From Gammaproteobacteria bacterium (lineage in GTDB: Bacteria > Pseudomonadota > Gammaproteobacteria > Pseudomonadales > Porticoccaceae), in the NCBI GenBank assembly GCA_016191205.1, contig JACPPB010000001.1, positions 1 to 64,000 of the forward strand: DNA of 64,000 nt, given 5' to 3'. The notes below the pieces were generated by a model. That model saw only the letters and a program-made list of their open reading frames with translations, did not search any database and was not told the DNA's origin. Shown here one piece after another: positions 40,780 to 50,476 of the stretch (positions are counted from its first letter, which is position 1; each line of letters begins with the position of its first letter). The translations under genes and the position numbers were made by a program.

Positions 40780-41928
40780 ATGCTGATCGGGCTTCTGAAG
40801 GAAACGCTCCCGGGCGAGCGGCGCGTCGCGCTGGTGCCGGCGCAACTCGCGCTGCTCGCGAAGCAGCGCCACGAGGTGCTGGTCGAGCGCGACGCCGGCG
40901 CTGCCGCCGGCTATCCCGACGCCGACTATCTCGCCGCCGGCGCCCGCATTGTCGAACGGTCCGAAGTGTTAGCGGGTGCGGAAATTCTCGCGACCGTGCG
41001 GGGCTCGGCCCTTGCGGAGGCGGAGGCCGCGGCCGACTTCGCCCGGATCCGCGCCACACAGATCCTGATCGGTCTGTGCGAGCCGCTCGCGCATCCGGCC
41101 GGGGTGCAGCGTCTGGCCACCACCGGTGCCACGGTGTTCGCGCTCGAGCTGTTGCCGCGCACCTCGCGGGCGCAGGCGATGGACGTGCTGAGCTCGATGG
41201 CGAACCTCGCCGGCTACAAGGCGGTGCTGATGGCGGCGAACCAGGTGCCGCGCATCCTGCCGATGATGACCACCGCGGCCGGCACGCTCACCGCGGCGAA
41301 AGTGCTCGTGCTCGGCGCCGGGGTGGCCGGTTTACAGGCGGTTGCCACTGCCAAGCGGCTCGGCGCCGCGGTAGACGGTTACGACATCCGGCCCGAAGTA
41401 GCGGAGCAGATCCGCAGTGTCGGCGGCAAGTTCGTCGATCTGGGATTGAGTGCCGAGGCCGATCAGGGCGGCTACGCCAAGGCGCAGTCCGCGGATTTCA
41501 TCGCCCGCCAGCAGGAGGCGCTCGCGCAGTTCGTGCGCGCCGCCGACATCGTCATCACCACCGCGCAGGTGCCGGGCCGCAAGGCGCCGGTGCTGATCAC
41601 GGCAGCCATGCAGAAGGGCATGAAACCCGGTTCCGTGGTGGTCGACCTCGCCGCCGAATCGGGCGGCAACTGCGAGCTCACCCAGTGCGGGAAGAATGCG
41701 GTGGTGGACGGCGTGACCATGATGGGTCCCGCCAACCTGATCTCCGAACTCGCTTTCCACGCCAGCCAGCTCTACAGCCGCAACATCATCAACTTCATCC
41801 TCAATCTGACCACGCGCGAAGGCGCGCTTGCGGACAAGGAGAATGATGACATCGTGCGCGAGACGCGCGCGGCGCGCGGCGGCGAAATCAGCAGTGAACG
41901 CGTCAAGCAGGCGCTGGGCTCAACCTGA
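40780..41928 (+). CDS. pntAA: NAD(P) transhydrogenase subunit alpha part 1
   Basis: This soluble 382-residue NAD-binding domain (dI) belongs to the proton-translocating transhydrogenase, which transfers hydride between NADH and NADP using proton motive force. It starts MLIGLLKETLPGERRVAL, has the Rossmann loop VLVLGAGVAGLQAVATAKRLGA, the family signature region AAGTLTAAKVLVLGAGV, and the NAD-contact loop near YAKAQSADFIARQQ. GGGAGGG precedes the ATG by four bases. The alpha subunit is split into two genes here, as in many alphaproteobacteria and some gammaproteobacteria. Confidence 0.92.
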   Translation: MLIGLLKETLPGERRVALVPAQLALLAKQRHEVLVERDAGAAAGYPDADYLAAGARIVERSEVLAGAEILATVRGSALAEAEAAADFARIRATQILIGLCEPLAHPAGVQRLATTGATVFALELLPRTSRAQAMDVLSSMANLAGYKAVLMAANQVPRILPMMTTAAGTLTAAKVLVLGAGVAGLQAVATAKRLGAAVDGYDIRPEVAEQIRSVGGKFVDLGLSAEADQGGYAKAQSADFIARQQEALAQFVRAADIVITTAQVPGRKAPVLITAAMQKGMKPGSVVVDLAAESGGNCELTQCGKNAVVDGVTMMGPANLISELAFHASQLYSRNIINFILNLTTREGALADKENDDIVRETRAARGGEISSERVKQALGST

Positions 41929-41937
41929 GGAACGGCC

Positions 41938-42231
41938 ATGGAATCTCTCAACCTTATCGACAGTCTGTTCGTCTTCATGCTCGCCGCCGTGGTCGGTTAT
42001 CACGTCATCCACAAGGTGCCGCCACTGCTGCACACGCCGCTGATGTCGGCGACCAACGCGATCTCCGCCATCGCCGTGGTCGGCGCCCTGCTGGTGACCG
42101 GTGCGAACGGCAGCAAGCCGGCGACGATTCTCGGTGCGATCGCCGTTGCCGCCGCCGTCACTAACGTCGTGGGCGGCTTTCTGATCACCGACCGCATTCT
42201 CAAGATGTTCAACAAGAAGAAAGCCAAATGA
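41938..42231 (+). CDS. pntAB: NAD(P) transhydrogenase subunit alpha part 2
   Basis: This 97-residue hydrophobic protein is the membrane part of the alpha subunit, with three helices (SLFVFMLAAVVGYHVI, AISAIAVVGALLVTG, ILGAIAVAAAVTNVVGGFLI) and a basic tail. It contains the typical VGYHVIHKVPPLLHTPLMSATNAISAI. It follows pntAA by nine bases and overlaps the pntB start by four. Confidence 0.93.
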   Translation: MESLNLIDSLFVFMLAAVVGYHVIHKVPPLLHTPLMSATNAISAIAVVGALLVTGANGSKPATILGAIAVAAAVTNVVGGFLITDRILKMFNKKKAK

Positions 42232-43576
42232 GCACGCAGGCCTTCATTCAGCTGGTTTATCTCGGCGCTGCGGCGCTGTTCATTTTTGGCCTGAAAGCCA
42301 TGAGTTCGCCGCGCACGGCGCGGCGCGGCATGCTGATGGCGGCGGCGGCCATGGTCAGCGCCATCGGCGGTACTCTGCTCGATCCACAGGTGGTGAACTA
42401 CGAATGGATTGTCGTGGCTGGATTGCGATCGCCACGCCGATGACGCACATGCCGCAGCGGACCGCGCTCTCCCATGCCTTCGGGGCGCTCGCGGCGGCGC
42501 TGGTCGGTATCGCCCACTACTACGACCATGCGACCACAGTCACCCTGGTCGAGCGCGTCGCGCTCGCCCTCGAGGTCGTGCTCGGCAGCCTGACCGTCAC
42601 CGGCAGCCTGCTCGCCTTCGCCAAGTTGCAGGGCTGGGTCCACGGTACCCCGGTCGCCTATCCGGGGCAGAACGCCGTGAGCCTCGTACTGGCTGCCGTC
42701 ATCCTTGTGCTCGCCGGCTGGTTCATCGCCGATCCCGCGGCGACCTGGGCGTTCTATGGCATGGCCGCGCTGGCGTTCCTCTTCGGCATCACGCTGGTAA
42801 TGCCGATCGGGGCCGCCGACATGCCCGTGGTGATCGCGCTGCTGAACAGCTACGCCGGCCTCGCCGGCTCGGCCACGGGTTTTGCGCTGGATAACAACAT
42901 CCTGATCATTGCCGGCGCGCTCGATGGCGCATCGGGCCTGATCCTCGCGGTGCTGATGAGCAAGGCCATGAATCGCCCGCTCTTGAATGTTGTGTTCGGC
43001 CGCATCGAGGCGAGCACGGCGGCGAGTGCCGACGACGTCTATGCCGGCAAGGTGCGCTCGACCACCGCCGAGGAATTCGCGCTGCTGCTCGAAGACGCGC
43101 GCCGCGTGGTGATCGTCCCCGGCTATGGCATGGCGGTATCGCAGGCACAGCACGCGGTGCGCGACCTGTACCTGGCGCTGGAAAAACGCGGCGCCACCGT
43201 CGAGTTCGCGATCCATCCGGTGGCCGGCCGCATGCCGGGGCACATGAACGTGCTGCTCGCCGAAGCCGATATTCCCTACGAGCGCATGATCGAGATGGAC
43301 ACCATCAACCCGACCTTCGAGACCGTGGATGTCGCGATCGTGATCGGCGCCAACGACGTGGTGAATTCCAATGCGCGTGCGTCCGACAGTCCCATCGCCG
43401 GCATGCCGATCCTCGACGTCGACAAGGCGCGCATGGTGATCGTGGTGAAGCGCTCCATGAGCCCGGGTTTCGCCGGGATTCCGAACCCGCTGTTCGCCGC
43501 CGAAAACACGCTGATGTATTTCGCCGACGCCCAGGCCGGCATCCTCGACGTGGTGCGCGAGGTCAAGGCGCTGTAA
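42228..43576 (+). pseudogene. pntB: NAD(P) transhydrogenase subunit beta, with small deletion and frameshift
   Basis: PntB provides most of the membrane channel and the NADP-binding domain. Starting at ATG 42228 the first frame reads normally through NYEWIVVAG and then runs out at 42443. A second frame carries the rest from MTHMPQRTALSHAFGALAAALVG at about 42440 through IGAADMPVVIALLNSYAGLAG, the NADP motif PGYGMAVSQAQHAV and HPVAGRMPGHMNVLL, to VKAL. Between VVAG and MTHMPQ intact homologues such as E. coli PntB have about 16 residues; here there are only 17 bases, so roughly 30 bases are missing in a way that also breaks the frame. Confidence 0.85.
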
Positions 43577-43628
43577 CCGCTGGCCGCCAGCCGGTCGGGT
43601 TGGCGCAGTCCATCACTCAGGCGATACG

Positions 43629-43660
43629 CGATGATCCGGGGCTGCCGCCCCGGATCATCG
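43629..43660. terminator. Hairpin terminator after pntB
   Basis: A perfect 14-bp stem, CGATGATCCGGGGC with GCCCCGGATCATCG, surrounds a TGCC loop. ATTTCCC follows. Very stable; it probably ends the pnt transcript. Confidence 0.65.
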
Positions 43661-43815
43661 ATTTCCCGCACACTTCCCGCACAGCCGGCGTCGTGATTCC
43701 GTTGATCCAGACGCTGGCCTGGCCTTGCATCCGTCCCTTATGATGCCGGGCAACGGGCGCCGATTGGAATGGAGCGGCGCTGTTGTGCGTTCAGGACGCG
43801 CGGGGAGGGTGGCGA

Positions 43816-44406
43816 ATGGCATTCATCGATCGGGCTGTGTTGGCGCCACTCGCATTGGTGTTGCTGAGTTTTGCGCTGGCGGGCTGTCAAGCCTTGCTGC
43901 CACGAGCCTCCAGTGAGTTGCGGGATACCTGGGGGAGCTTTGACGAGGCGCTGGAAGCAGTCAACCATATCATCCCGTACGAGACTCGGCGCGCCCAGCT
44001 CGCAGTGCAGGGGCTTGAGCCCGGAACAAACCCGGCGATTACGCTGTTGAGCTTTGCCGACGTGTCGCAACGCTTTTCGCTCGGCGCCACCGTGACAGCG
44101 GATGAGCTGGACCAGGGCCTGCGCGACTGCTTCGCCGCCGGCAAGCGCTGCACTGCCTATGCGATCGAGATACGCGATGTGAAGCGCCATCGGGTCGGAA
44201 ACTTCTGGCTCGACACGTTCAACTTTGTTCGCATCACGGATTCCACCGGCTGGAACTTCAACGCGTTGATCGTTTTCGTGGACGATCTCGTCATCTACAC
44301 GCTCACCGGTGGTCAGCCCCGCATCAGCGAGCGCGATCGGGTTCGCAACCCGCTGGGACCGTTGCAGTCCTGGGGCGACATCCTGGCGAAGCACACCCTC
44401 GAGTAG
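43816..44406 (+). CDS. Predicted lipoprotein of unknown function
   Basis: I do not recognise this family. The 196-residue protein starts MAFIDRAVLAPLALVLLSF and has a lipobox ALAGC, so it should be cleaved and lipidated at Cys24 and attached to a membrane facing the periplasm. After the signal it is a small mixed domain with ASSELRDTWGSFDEALEAVNHI, CFAAGKRCTAYAIEI and GQPRISERDRVRNPLGPLQSWGD. GGGGAGGGT before ATG 43816 decides the start; the frame is open from 43783. It stands alone between pnt and nqr. Confidence 0.65.
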   Translation: MAFIDRAVLAPLALVLLSFALAGCQALLPRASSELRDTWGSFDEALEAVNHIIPYETRRAQLAVQGLEPGTNPAITLLSFADVSQRFSLGATVTADELDQGLRDCFAAGKRCTAYAIEIRDVKRHRVGNFWLDTFNFVRITDSTGWNFNALIVFVDDLVIYTLTGGQPRISERDRVRNPLGPLQSWGDILAKHTLE

Positions 44407-44755
44407 GTTGAACGCTGCGGCGGCTTTTTGCGGGGCGGTGATGTCCGGTTCCGCGCAAGTTTTTGTTGAGCTGTCCCGACAACCCTTGATTTTGTTGGTA
44501 ACCACGGCGACCCCCGGGTAACGCGGCTCAGGGAGCGTGGTGCTGTCGGCATGGTGCCGACGCTTGACCGCGGCACTTTGCCGAGCGCGGCGGTGGATCT
44601 ATACTCTGGCCCGGGTGGCGGCCCCGATTGCGGTTCCAGGCTACGGTGGATACGCACACCGTTTTCGCCGACCCAGGTTCTGCCCAATATAATGCGAACG
44701 CACGCCGGCCGGAGCGGCGGATGCGATCCTGTCAATCTTGTCCGCGAGGTTTTCC
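44407..44755. promoter_or_regulatory. Intergenic control region of the nqr operon
   Basis: About 350 bases without a gene. Two promoter candidates read toward nqrA: TTGCCG (44578-44583) with TATACT (44600-44605) at 16 bp, and a perfect TATAAT at 44688-44693 with a weak TTCGCC 18 bp upstream. The second would give a leader of about 55 nt. Confidence 0.5.
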
Positions 44756-46105
44756 ATGATCAGAGTTCGTCGCGGATTGGATGTGCCGATTGCCGGTCGG
44801 GTACAGCAGGAAATTCACGCCGGCCCGCAGATCAGGTCCGTGGCGCTGATCGGTTGCGACTATGTCGGTCTGCGCCCCACGCTCGCCGTGAAAGAGGGCG
44901 ACCAGGTTCGGCCGGGTCAGGTTCTGTTCGCCGACCGCGACAATGCGGACGTCGCCTTTACGGCTCCCGCCGGTGGCGTGGTGCGTGCCATCCATCGCGG
45001 CGAGCGCCGACTGTTGCAGTCGGTGGTGATCGACATCCAGGACGATCTCGACGGCGCCGGCGGTGCGGCGTTCCCGGCCTGGTTGCCGGCGGAGTTGCCG
45101 GGTCTGCGGCGCGATCAGGTGGTCGACAGCCTGTTGCAAACCGGCCTCTGGACCGCGCTGCGCACGCGGCCCTACTCGAAGATCCCGGCGCCCGGTTCCC
45201 AGCCGCATTCGCTGTTTGTCACCGCGATGGACACCAATCCCCTGAGCGCGGACCCAGCGCTGGTGATCGCCGCAGCGAGCGGGGATTTCGCCGCCGGACT
45301 GCAAGTGTTGACACGTCTGGTGGATGGCCCGGTGCATCTGTGCGTGGCGGCCGGAGCCGATATTCAGGCCGTGGAAGGCGTCACGCGGCATGAATTTGCC
45401 GGCCCGCATCCGGCCGGTCTGGTGGGCACCCATATTCATTTCATCGATCCGGTGGGAACGGGCAAGACCGTCTGGCACATCGGCTATCAGGATGTCATTG
45501 CGGTAGGTCGCCTGTTTCTGACGGGCCGTCTGGACCCCGAGCGCGTGGTCGCCCTGAGTGGCCCCAGCGTCAAGGCGCCGCGGCTGGTGCGCACCCGGCT
45601 GGGCGCGAACATCGCGGAGCTGACCCGGGGCAGTCTGGTTGCCGGTGATGTCCGGGTGATCTCGGGGTCGGTGTTGTCGGGGCGGCGTGTCGAGGATCCA
45701 CTGGGCTATCTGGGGCGCTACCACCATCAGGTATCCGCGCTGGAAGAGGGCGCCCGGCGCACCTTCCTGCGCTATCTGTCGCCGGGAGCTGCCGCGCATT
45801 CGGCGTTGCCGATCTATGTGTCCAGTCTGACGCCGGGCAGGACCTTCGCGATGAACTGCAATACCAACGGCAGCGTGCGCGCCATGGTGCCTCTTGGAAA
45901 CTATGAAAAAGTGATGCCGCTCGACATCCTGCCGACGCAGTTGCTGCGCGCCCTGATCGTCGGCGACACCGAAACGGCCCAGAAGCTGGGGTGTCTGGAG
46001 CTGGACGAGGAAGATCTCGCGCTCTGCACCTATGTGTGCGTCGGCAAGTACGAATACGGCCCGATCCTCCGGGACAATCTGTCCCGCATCGAGAAGGAGG
46101 GCTGA
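44756..46105 (+). CDS. nqrA: Na+-translocating NADH:quinone reductase subunit A
   Basis: NqrA is the cytoplasmic subunit that contributes to quinone interaction in the sodium-pumping NADH dehydrogenase. The 449-residue protein has the expected start [17 protein letters not shown]-like segment [33 protein letters not shown], and [15 protein letters not shown]. Length equals that of well-known NqrA proteins. ATG 44756 was chosen because homology starts there; the frame is open to 44738. It is the first gene of nqrABCDEF-apbE-nqrM. Confidence 0.95.
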   Translation: MIRVRRGLDVPIAGRVQQEIHAGPQIRSVALIGCDYVGLRPTLAVKEGDQVRPGQVLFADRDNADVAFTAPAGGVVRAIHRGERRLLQSVVIDIQDDLDGAGGAAFPAWLPAELPGLRRDQVVDSLLQTGLWTALRTRPYSKIPAPGSQPHSLFVTAMDTNPLSADPALVIAAASGDFAAGLQVLTRLVDGPVHLCVAAGADIQAVEGVTRHEFAGPHPAGLVGTHIHFIDPVGTGKTVWHIGYQDVIAVGRLFLTGRLDPERVVALSGPSVKAPRLVRTRLGANIAELTRGSLVAGDVRVISGSVLSGRRVEDPLGYLGRYHHQVSALEEGARRTFLRYLSPGAAAHSALPIYVSSLTPGRTFAMNCNTNGSVRAMVPLGNYEKVMPLDILPTQLLRALIVGDTETAQKLGCLELDEEDLALCTYVCVGKYEYGPILRDNLSRIEKEG

Positions 46106-46108
46106 GCC

Positions 46109-47302
46109 GTGGCATTGCGCAAACTGCTGGATCGTGTGGCGCCGCATTTCCATCCCGGTGGCAAGTACGCAAAGTATTACGCCCTTTACGAGGCCATCGA
46201 CACCATCCTGTATTCGCCGGCGACGGTCACCCGAACGGGTTCCCATGTCCGCGACGGCATCGATCTCAAACGGGTCATGATCACGGTCTGGCTGGCGGCG
46301 TTTCCCGCCATGTTTTACGGCATGTACAACCTGGGTTTCCAGGCCAACACGGCGCTGGCTGCCGGCGCCGAGCTCGCGGGCTGGCGGGCATGGCTGATCG
46401 GCACCCTGGCCGGCCACGATCCGGGCAGCATCTGGGATTGTCTGTGGTACGGCGCTGTGTATTTCGTGCCCATCTACCTGGTGACCTTCGTGGTGGGCGG
46501 CTTCTGGGAAGTGGTGTTCGCCACCGTGCGCGGCCACGAGATCAACGAGGGGTTTTTCGTCACCTCCATCCTGTTTGCGCTGATCTGTCCCCCCGCCGTA
46601 CCGCTGTGGATGGTCGCCCTCGGCATCAGCTTCGGCGTGGTGATCGGCAAGGAAATTTTCGGCGGGACCGGCAAGAATTTTCTCAATCCGGCGCTGACTG
46701 GCCGCGCCTTTCTGTTTTTCGCCTACCCGGCGGCGATGTCCGGCGATGCCGTATGGACCGCCGTCGATGGTTTTACCGGCGCGACCGCGCTGGCGGTGGC
46801 GGCGGCGGACGGCATGGCCGCGGTGCAGGCGCACCTGACCTGGCTGGACGCCTTTGTCGGCCGCCAGCAGGGCTCGATCGGCGAGGTCTCCGCGCTTGCG
46901 ATCTTCATCGGCGGCGCACTGCTGCTGGTGACGCGCATCGCGTCCTGGCGCATCGTGCTGGGGGTGATGGCCGGCATGGTGGCGCTGTCCACGTTGTTCA
47001 ACGTGCTGGGCTCGGCCACCAACCCCATGTTTGCCATGCCCTGGTACTGGCACCTGGTGCTCGGCGGTTTTGCGTTCGGGATGATATTCATGGCGACGGA
47101 CCCGGTGTCGGCCGCCATGACCGACACCGGCAAGTTCTGGTTCGGCGCCCTGATCGGCGCGATGGCGGTGTTGATCCGGGTCGTGAATCCGGCGTTTCCC
47201 GAAGGCATGATGCTGGCGATTCTGTTCGCCAACATTTTTGCGCCCCTGATCGACCATCTGGTGGTGCAGGCCAACATCCGCCGGAGGCTTGCCCGTGGCT
47301 GA
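46109..47302 (+). CDS. nqrB: Na+-translocating NADH:quinone reductase subunit B
   Basis: NqrB is a polytopic membrane subunit that carries covalent FMN and riboflavin and forms part of the sodium path. The 397-residue protein has about ten helices and the flavinylation motif GFTGATAL, where the threonine of GAT is the likely FMN anchor. [29 protein letters not shown] at the start is standard. AAGGAGG lies eight bases before GTG 46109. The end overlaps nqrC by eight bases. Confidence 0.95.
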   Translation: MALRKLLDRVAPHFHPGGKYAKYYALYEAIDTILYSPATVTRTGSHVRDGIDLKRVMITVWLAAFPAMFYGMYNLGFQANTALAAGAELAGWRAWLIGTLAGHDPGSIWDCLWYGAVYFVPIYLVTFVVGGFWEVVFATVRGHEINEGFFVTSILFALICPPAVPLWMVALGISFGVVIGKEIFGGTGKNFLNPALTGRAFLFFAYPAAMSGDAVWTAVDGFTGATALAVAAADGMAAVQAHLTWLDAFVGRQQGSIGEVSALAIFIGGALLLVTRIASWRIVLGVMAGMVALSTLFNVLGSATNPMFAMPWYWHLVLGGFAFGMIFMATDPVSAAMTDTGKFWFGALIGAMAVLIRVVNPAFPEGMMLAILFANIFAPLIDHLVVQANIRRRLARG

Positions 47303-48071
47303 CAACGAATCCATCAAGAAAACGCTGCTGGTGACGCTCGCCCTGTGCGTGGTCTGTTCGGTGGTGGTGTCGGCGGCGACCGTGATGCTGCGGCCGCTGC
47401 AGGAAGCAAACCAGGCGCGCGACCGCAAAGCCAACATCCTGGCCGCGGCCGGCATGCTGCGGGCGGGCGTGGACGTCGAGCGGCAGTTCGATCGCGTCAA
47501 GACCCGGCTGGTCGATCTGGACACCGGAAAATTTACCGATGTCATGGACCCCCTGGGTTACGATCAGCGCAAGGCGAGCCGCGATCCGGCGCTGTCGGAA
47601 CCGGTGCCGCGGGAGCAGGACATCGCCAAGATCCAGCGCCGCGTGAAGTACGCCCAAGTCTATGTCGTGGACGGGGACGATGGCGCCATCGACAAGGTGA
47701 TTCTGCCCATCAAGGGCTATGGTCTGTGGTCGACACTGCACGGCTTTATCGCGCTGGAGCGGGATCTGAATACCGTCGCCGGGATCGGATTTTACGAGCA
47801 CGCCGAAACCCCGGGCCTGGGCGGCGAAGTCGATAACCCGGTCTGGAAGGCATCCTGGCACGGAAAACATCTCTACGACGCGGACGGCAAGGTGGTGCTG
47901 AAGGTCATCAAGGGCAGGGCGGATGGCAGCCGGCCCGAGAGTGCGCACCAGATTGACGGTTTGTCGGGCGCGACGCTCACCAGTCGCGGGGTCCAGAATC
48001 TGATTCAGTATTGGCTTGGCGGGCAGGGCTTCGCGCCTTTCCTCGCCAATCTTCGCGCCGGGGAGGCATGA
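47295..48071 (+). CDS. nqrC: Na+-translocating NADH:quinone reductase subunit C
   Basis: NqrC has one N-terminal membrane helix ([22 protein letters not shown]) and a periplasmic domain carrying FMN bound to threonine. The flavin motif [12 protein letters not shown] is intact near the C-terminus. The 258-residue length is normal. GTG 47295, with GGAGG about eight bases upstream, fits the family start; a TTG at 47289 is in frame. ApbE, encoded downstream, is the enzyme that attaches this FMN. Confidence 0.95.
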   Translation: MADNESIKKTLLVTLALCVVCSVVVSAATVMLRPLQEANQARDRKANILAAAGMLRAGVDVERQFDRVKTRLVDLDTGKFTDVMDPLGYDQRKASRDPALSEPVPREQDIAKIQRRVKYAQVYVVDGDDGAIDKVILPIKGYGLWSTLHGFIALERDLNTVAGIGFYEHAETPGLGGEVDNPVWKASWHGKHLYDADGKVVLKVIKGRADGSRPESAHQIDGLSGATLTSRGVQNLIQYWLGGQGFAPFLANLRAGEA

Positions 48072-48073
48072 TC

Positions 48074-48736
48074 ATGGCGGAAAAAACCCGAGACATATTG
48101 CTGAAACCGATTTTGAGCAATAACCCCATTGCGTTGCAGATTCTCGGTATCTGTTCGGCGCTAGCGGTCACCTCCAAGCTGTCGGTGGCGTTCGTGATGT
48201 GCATTGCGTTGACCTCGGTCACCGCGTTCTCAAACCTGTCGATCTCCCTGATCCGCAACCACATTCCATCCAGTATTCGTATCATCGTGCAGATGACCAT
48301 TGTCGCGTCCCTGGTGATCGTGGTGGATCAGTTCCTGCGCGCCTACGCCTACGAGATCAGCAAACAACTCTCGGTGTTTGTCGGACTCATCATCACCAAC
48401 TGCATCGTCATGGGGCGGGCCGAAGCCTACGCGATGAAAAATCCGCCGCTCCCGAGTTTTCTCGACGGCATCGGCAACGGTCTGGGTTACAGCGCGATGC
48501 TGATGACGGTCGGTACCGTGCGTGAACTGTTCGGGTCGGGCTCCCTGTTCGGCATCACCATTCTGCCGCTGGCGACCAACGGTGGCTGGTATGTGCCCAA
48601 TGGCCTGCTGCTGTTGCCGCCCAGCGCCTTCTTCATCATCGGCGGCATCGTCTGGGCGCTGCGCTCGGTCCGCAAAGAGCAGATCGAGACGCCGGAATAC
48701 CGGCTCGCGCCCAATACGGTCGCGGGAGCCGTCTGA
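48074..48736 (+). CDS. nqrD: Na+-translocating NADH:quinone reductase subunit D
   Basis: NqrD is a six-helix membrane subunit that together with NqrE holds an iron centre in the membrane. This 220-residue copy reads [63 protein letters not shown] and [11 protein letters not shown], all highly conserved. ATG 48074, seven bases after GGGGAGG, is preferred over ATG 48068, which overlaps the nqrC stop. The stop TGA shares its last base with the nqrE ATG (TGATG). Confidence 0.95.
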   Translation: MAEKTRDILLKPILSNNPIALQILGICSALAVTSKLSVAFVMCIALTSVTAFSNLSISLIRNHIPSSIRIIVQMTIVASLVIVVDQFLRAYAYEISKQLSVFVGLIITNCIVMGRAEAYAMKNPPLPSFLDGIGNGLGYSAMLMTVGTVRELFGSGSLFGITILPLATNGGWYVPNGLLLLPPSAFFIIGGIVWALRSVRKEQIETPEYRLAPNTVAGAV

Positions 48737-49222
48737 TGGAACCTGGTGACGGCGATCACGGTGCCGGCGAACAATCTGATCCTGCACTATCTGCTCGCGG
48801 AAGGGGCGCTGTCCTGGACCGGCATCGACGCGCTGAAGTCGGTGGATCTCACCTTTCTCGGCCTGCTGAGTTACATCGGCGTGATTGCCGCGATCGTGCA
48901 GATTCTCGAAATGATCCTCGACCGTTATGTGCCGGCGCTGTACAACACGCTGGGCGTGTTTCTGCCGCTGATCACCGTCAACTGCGCCATTCTCGGCGCG
49001 TCGCTGTTCATGGTGGAGCGCAGCTACAGCCTTGCCGAGAGTACGGTGTACGGGCTCGGCGCCGGCGTTGGCTGGATGCTGGCCATCGTCGCCATCGCCG
49101 GGGTGCGCGAGAAACTGAAATACAGCGACATGCCCGAAGGCCTGCGCGGACTGGGCGGCGCGTTCATGATCGTGGGGCTGATTTCCCTCGGCTTCATGTC
49201 CTTCGGCGGCATCGATCTCTAG
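48736..49222 (+). pseudogene. nqrE: Na+-translocating NADH:quinone reductase subunit E, N-terminal deletion
   Basis: NqrE normally has about 200 residues and six helices. Here an ATG GAA start at 48736 overlaps the nqrD stop as expected, but the frame changes within about ten bases. From 48746 the conserved sequence starts only at [16 protein letters not shown], which aligns near residue 47 of Vibrio NqrE. Residues 3 to about 46, including the first membrane helix and the conserved cysteine near residue 26 that helps bind iron, are missing. About 130 bases appear lost. The rest ([29 protein letters not shown]-like, [11 protein letters not shown]) is well conserved. If real, the Nqr complex should not function. 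Confidence 0.85.
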
Positions 49223-49243
49223 ACATGGGGCGGAACCACTGAC

Positions 49244-50476
49244 ATGACCATGGCAACCATGACCATCGCCCTCGGCGTCGGGATGTTCACCGCCATCGTG
49301 CTGGGGCTGGTGCTTTTCATCCTCAGCGCGCGCTCCCGTCTGGTCAGCGCCGGGACCGTCGAGATTCTGGTGAACGGTGAGCGCACCATCGAAGTGCCCG
49401 CCGGCGGCAAATTGCTGCAGACGCTGGCGTCGCAGAATCTTTTTCTGGCGTCGGCCTGCGGCGGCGGCGGCAGCTGCGCCCAGTGCCGGTGTGTGATTAC
49501 GGAAGGCGGCGGGTCGATCCTGCCCACCGAACAGGCCCATTTCACCCCGCGCGAGGCCAAGGCGGGATGGCGCCTGTCCTGTCAGGTGCCGGTGAAGCAG
49601 AACATGAAAATCCAGGTGCCCCACGAGGTGTTCGGCGTCAAGCAGTGGGAATGCACCGTGGTGTCCAACCCCAATGTGGCGACCTTCATCAAGGAGCTGA
49701 CGCTGAAACTTCCGGAGGGTGAGAGTGTGGCCTTTCGCGCCGGCGGCTATGTCCAGCTCGAAGCGCCGCCGCACCAGGTGAAATTCAGCGATTTCGATAT
49801 CGACGCGGAGTATCGCGGCGACTGGGAGCGGTTCGGCTTTTTCAATTTCGAATCGAAACTCGCGGAACCGGTGATCCGCGCCTATTCCATGGCGAACTAT
49901 CCCGACGAGCGCGGCATCCTCAAGTTCAATATCCGCATTGCCACGCCGCCGCCGCGCACCCAGGGTCTGCCGCCCGGGTTGATGTCGTCCTATGTGTTCG
50001 GTTTGAAGCCTGGCGACAAGGTGCGGGTGTATGGTCCCTTCGGCGAGTTTTTTGCCAGGGACACCGACAAGGAGATGGTGTTCATCGGCGGCGGTGCCGG
50101 CATGGCGCCCATGCGATCGCATATCTTCGATCAGCTCAAACGCCTCAAGACCAAGCGCAAGATGACCTTCTGGTACGGCGCGCGCAGTCTGCGGGAGATG
50201 TTCTATCAGGATGAATACGATGCGCTCGCGGCGGAAAATCCGAATTTCCAGTGGTTCGTGGCGCTCTCGGAGCCGCAGCCGGAAGATAACTGGGCGGGTT
50301 ACACCGGCTTTATCCACAATGTGCTGTACGAAAATTACCTGAAGGATCATGCAGCGCCCGAGGAGTGCGAGTACTACATGTGCGGGCCGCCGATGATGAA
50401 TGCTGCCGTGATTGCCATGCTCCACAAGCTGGGGGTGGAGGACGATCATATTTTCCTCGACGACTTCGGTGGCTGA
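49244..50476 (+). CDS. nqrF: Na+-translocating NADH:quinone reductase subunit F
   Basis: NqrF accepts electrons from NADH. The 410-residue protein has one N-terminal helix ([20 protein letters not shown]), a ferredoxin domain with the [2Fe-2S] motif [10 protein letters not shown] and a further cysteine at LSCQ, a FAD domain (RAYSMANYP), and an NADH domain with [13 protein letters not shown] and MCGPPMM. All expected residues are present and length is normal. Its end overlaps the apbE GTG start by eight bases. Confidence 0.96.
   Translation: MTMATMTIALGVGMFTAIVLGLVLFILSARSRLVSAGTVEILVNGERTIEVPAGGKLLQTLASQNLFLASACGGGGSCAQCRCVITEGGGSILPTEQAHFTPREAKAGWRLSCQVPVKQNMKIQVPHEVFGVKQWECTVVSNPNVATFIKELTLKLPEGESVAFRAGGYVQLEAPPHQVKFSDFDIDAEYRGDWERFGFFNFESKLAEPVIRAYSMANYPDERGILKFNIRIATPPPRTQGLPPGLMSSYVFGLKPGDKVRVYGPFGEFFARDTDKEMVFIGGGAGMAPMRSHIFDQLKRLKTKRKMTFWYGARSLREMFYQDEYDALAAENPNFQWFVALSEPQPEDNWAGYTGFIHNVLYENYLKDHAAPEECEYYMCGPPMMNAAVIAMLHKLGVEDDHIFLDDFGG

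Noticed and set aside
44732-47545. Very long minus-strand frame opposite nqrA and nqrB
   Set aside because: It is rich in H, R, Q and G, with no homology, and lies opposite strongly conserved nqr genes. It is an antisense shadow of high-GC coding DNA.
48746-49222. nqrE as a complete gene starting at GTG 48746
   Set aside because: It has no ribosome binding site there, and the product lacks the first membrane helix found in all NqrE proteins.
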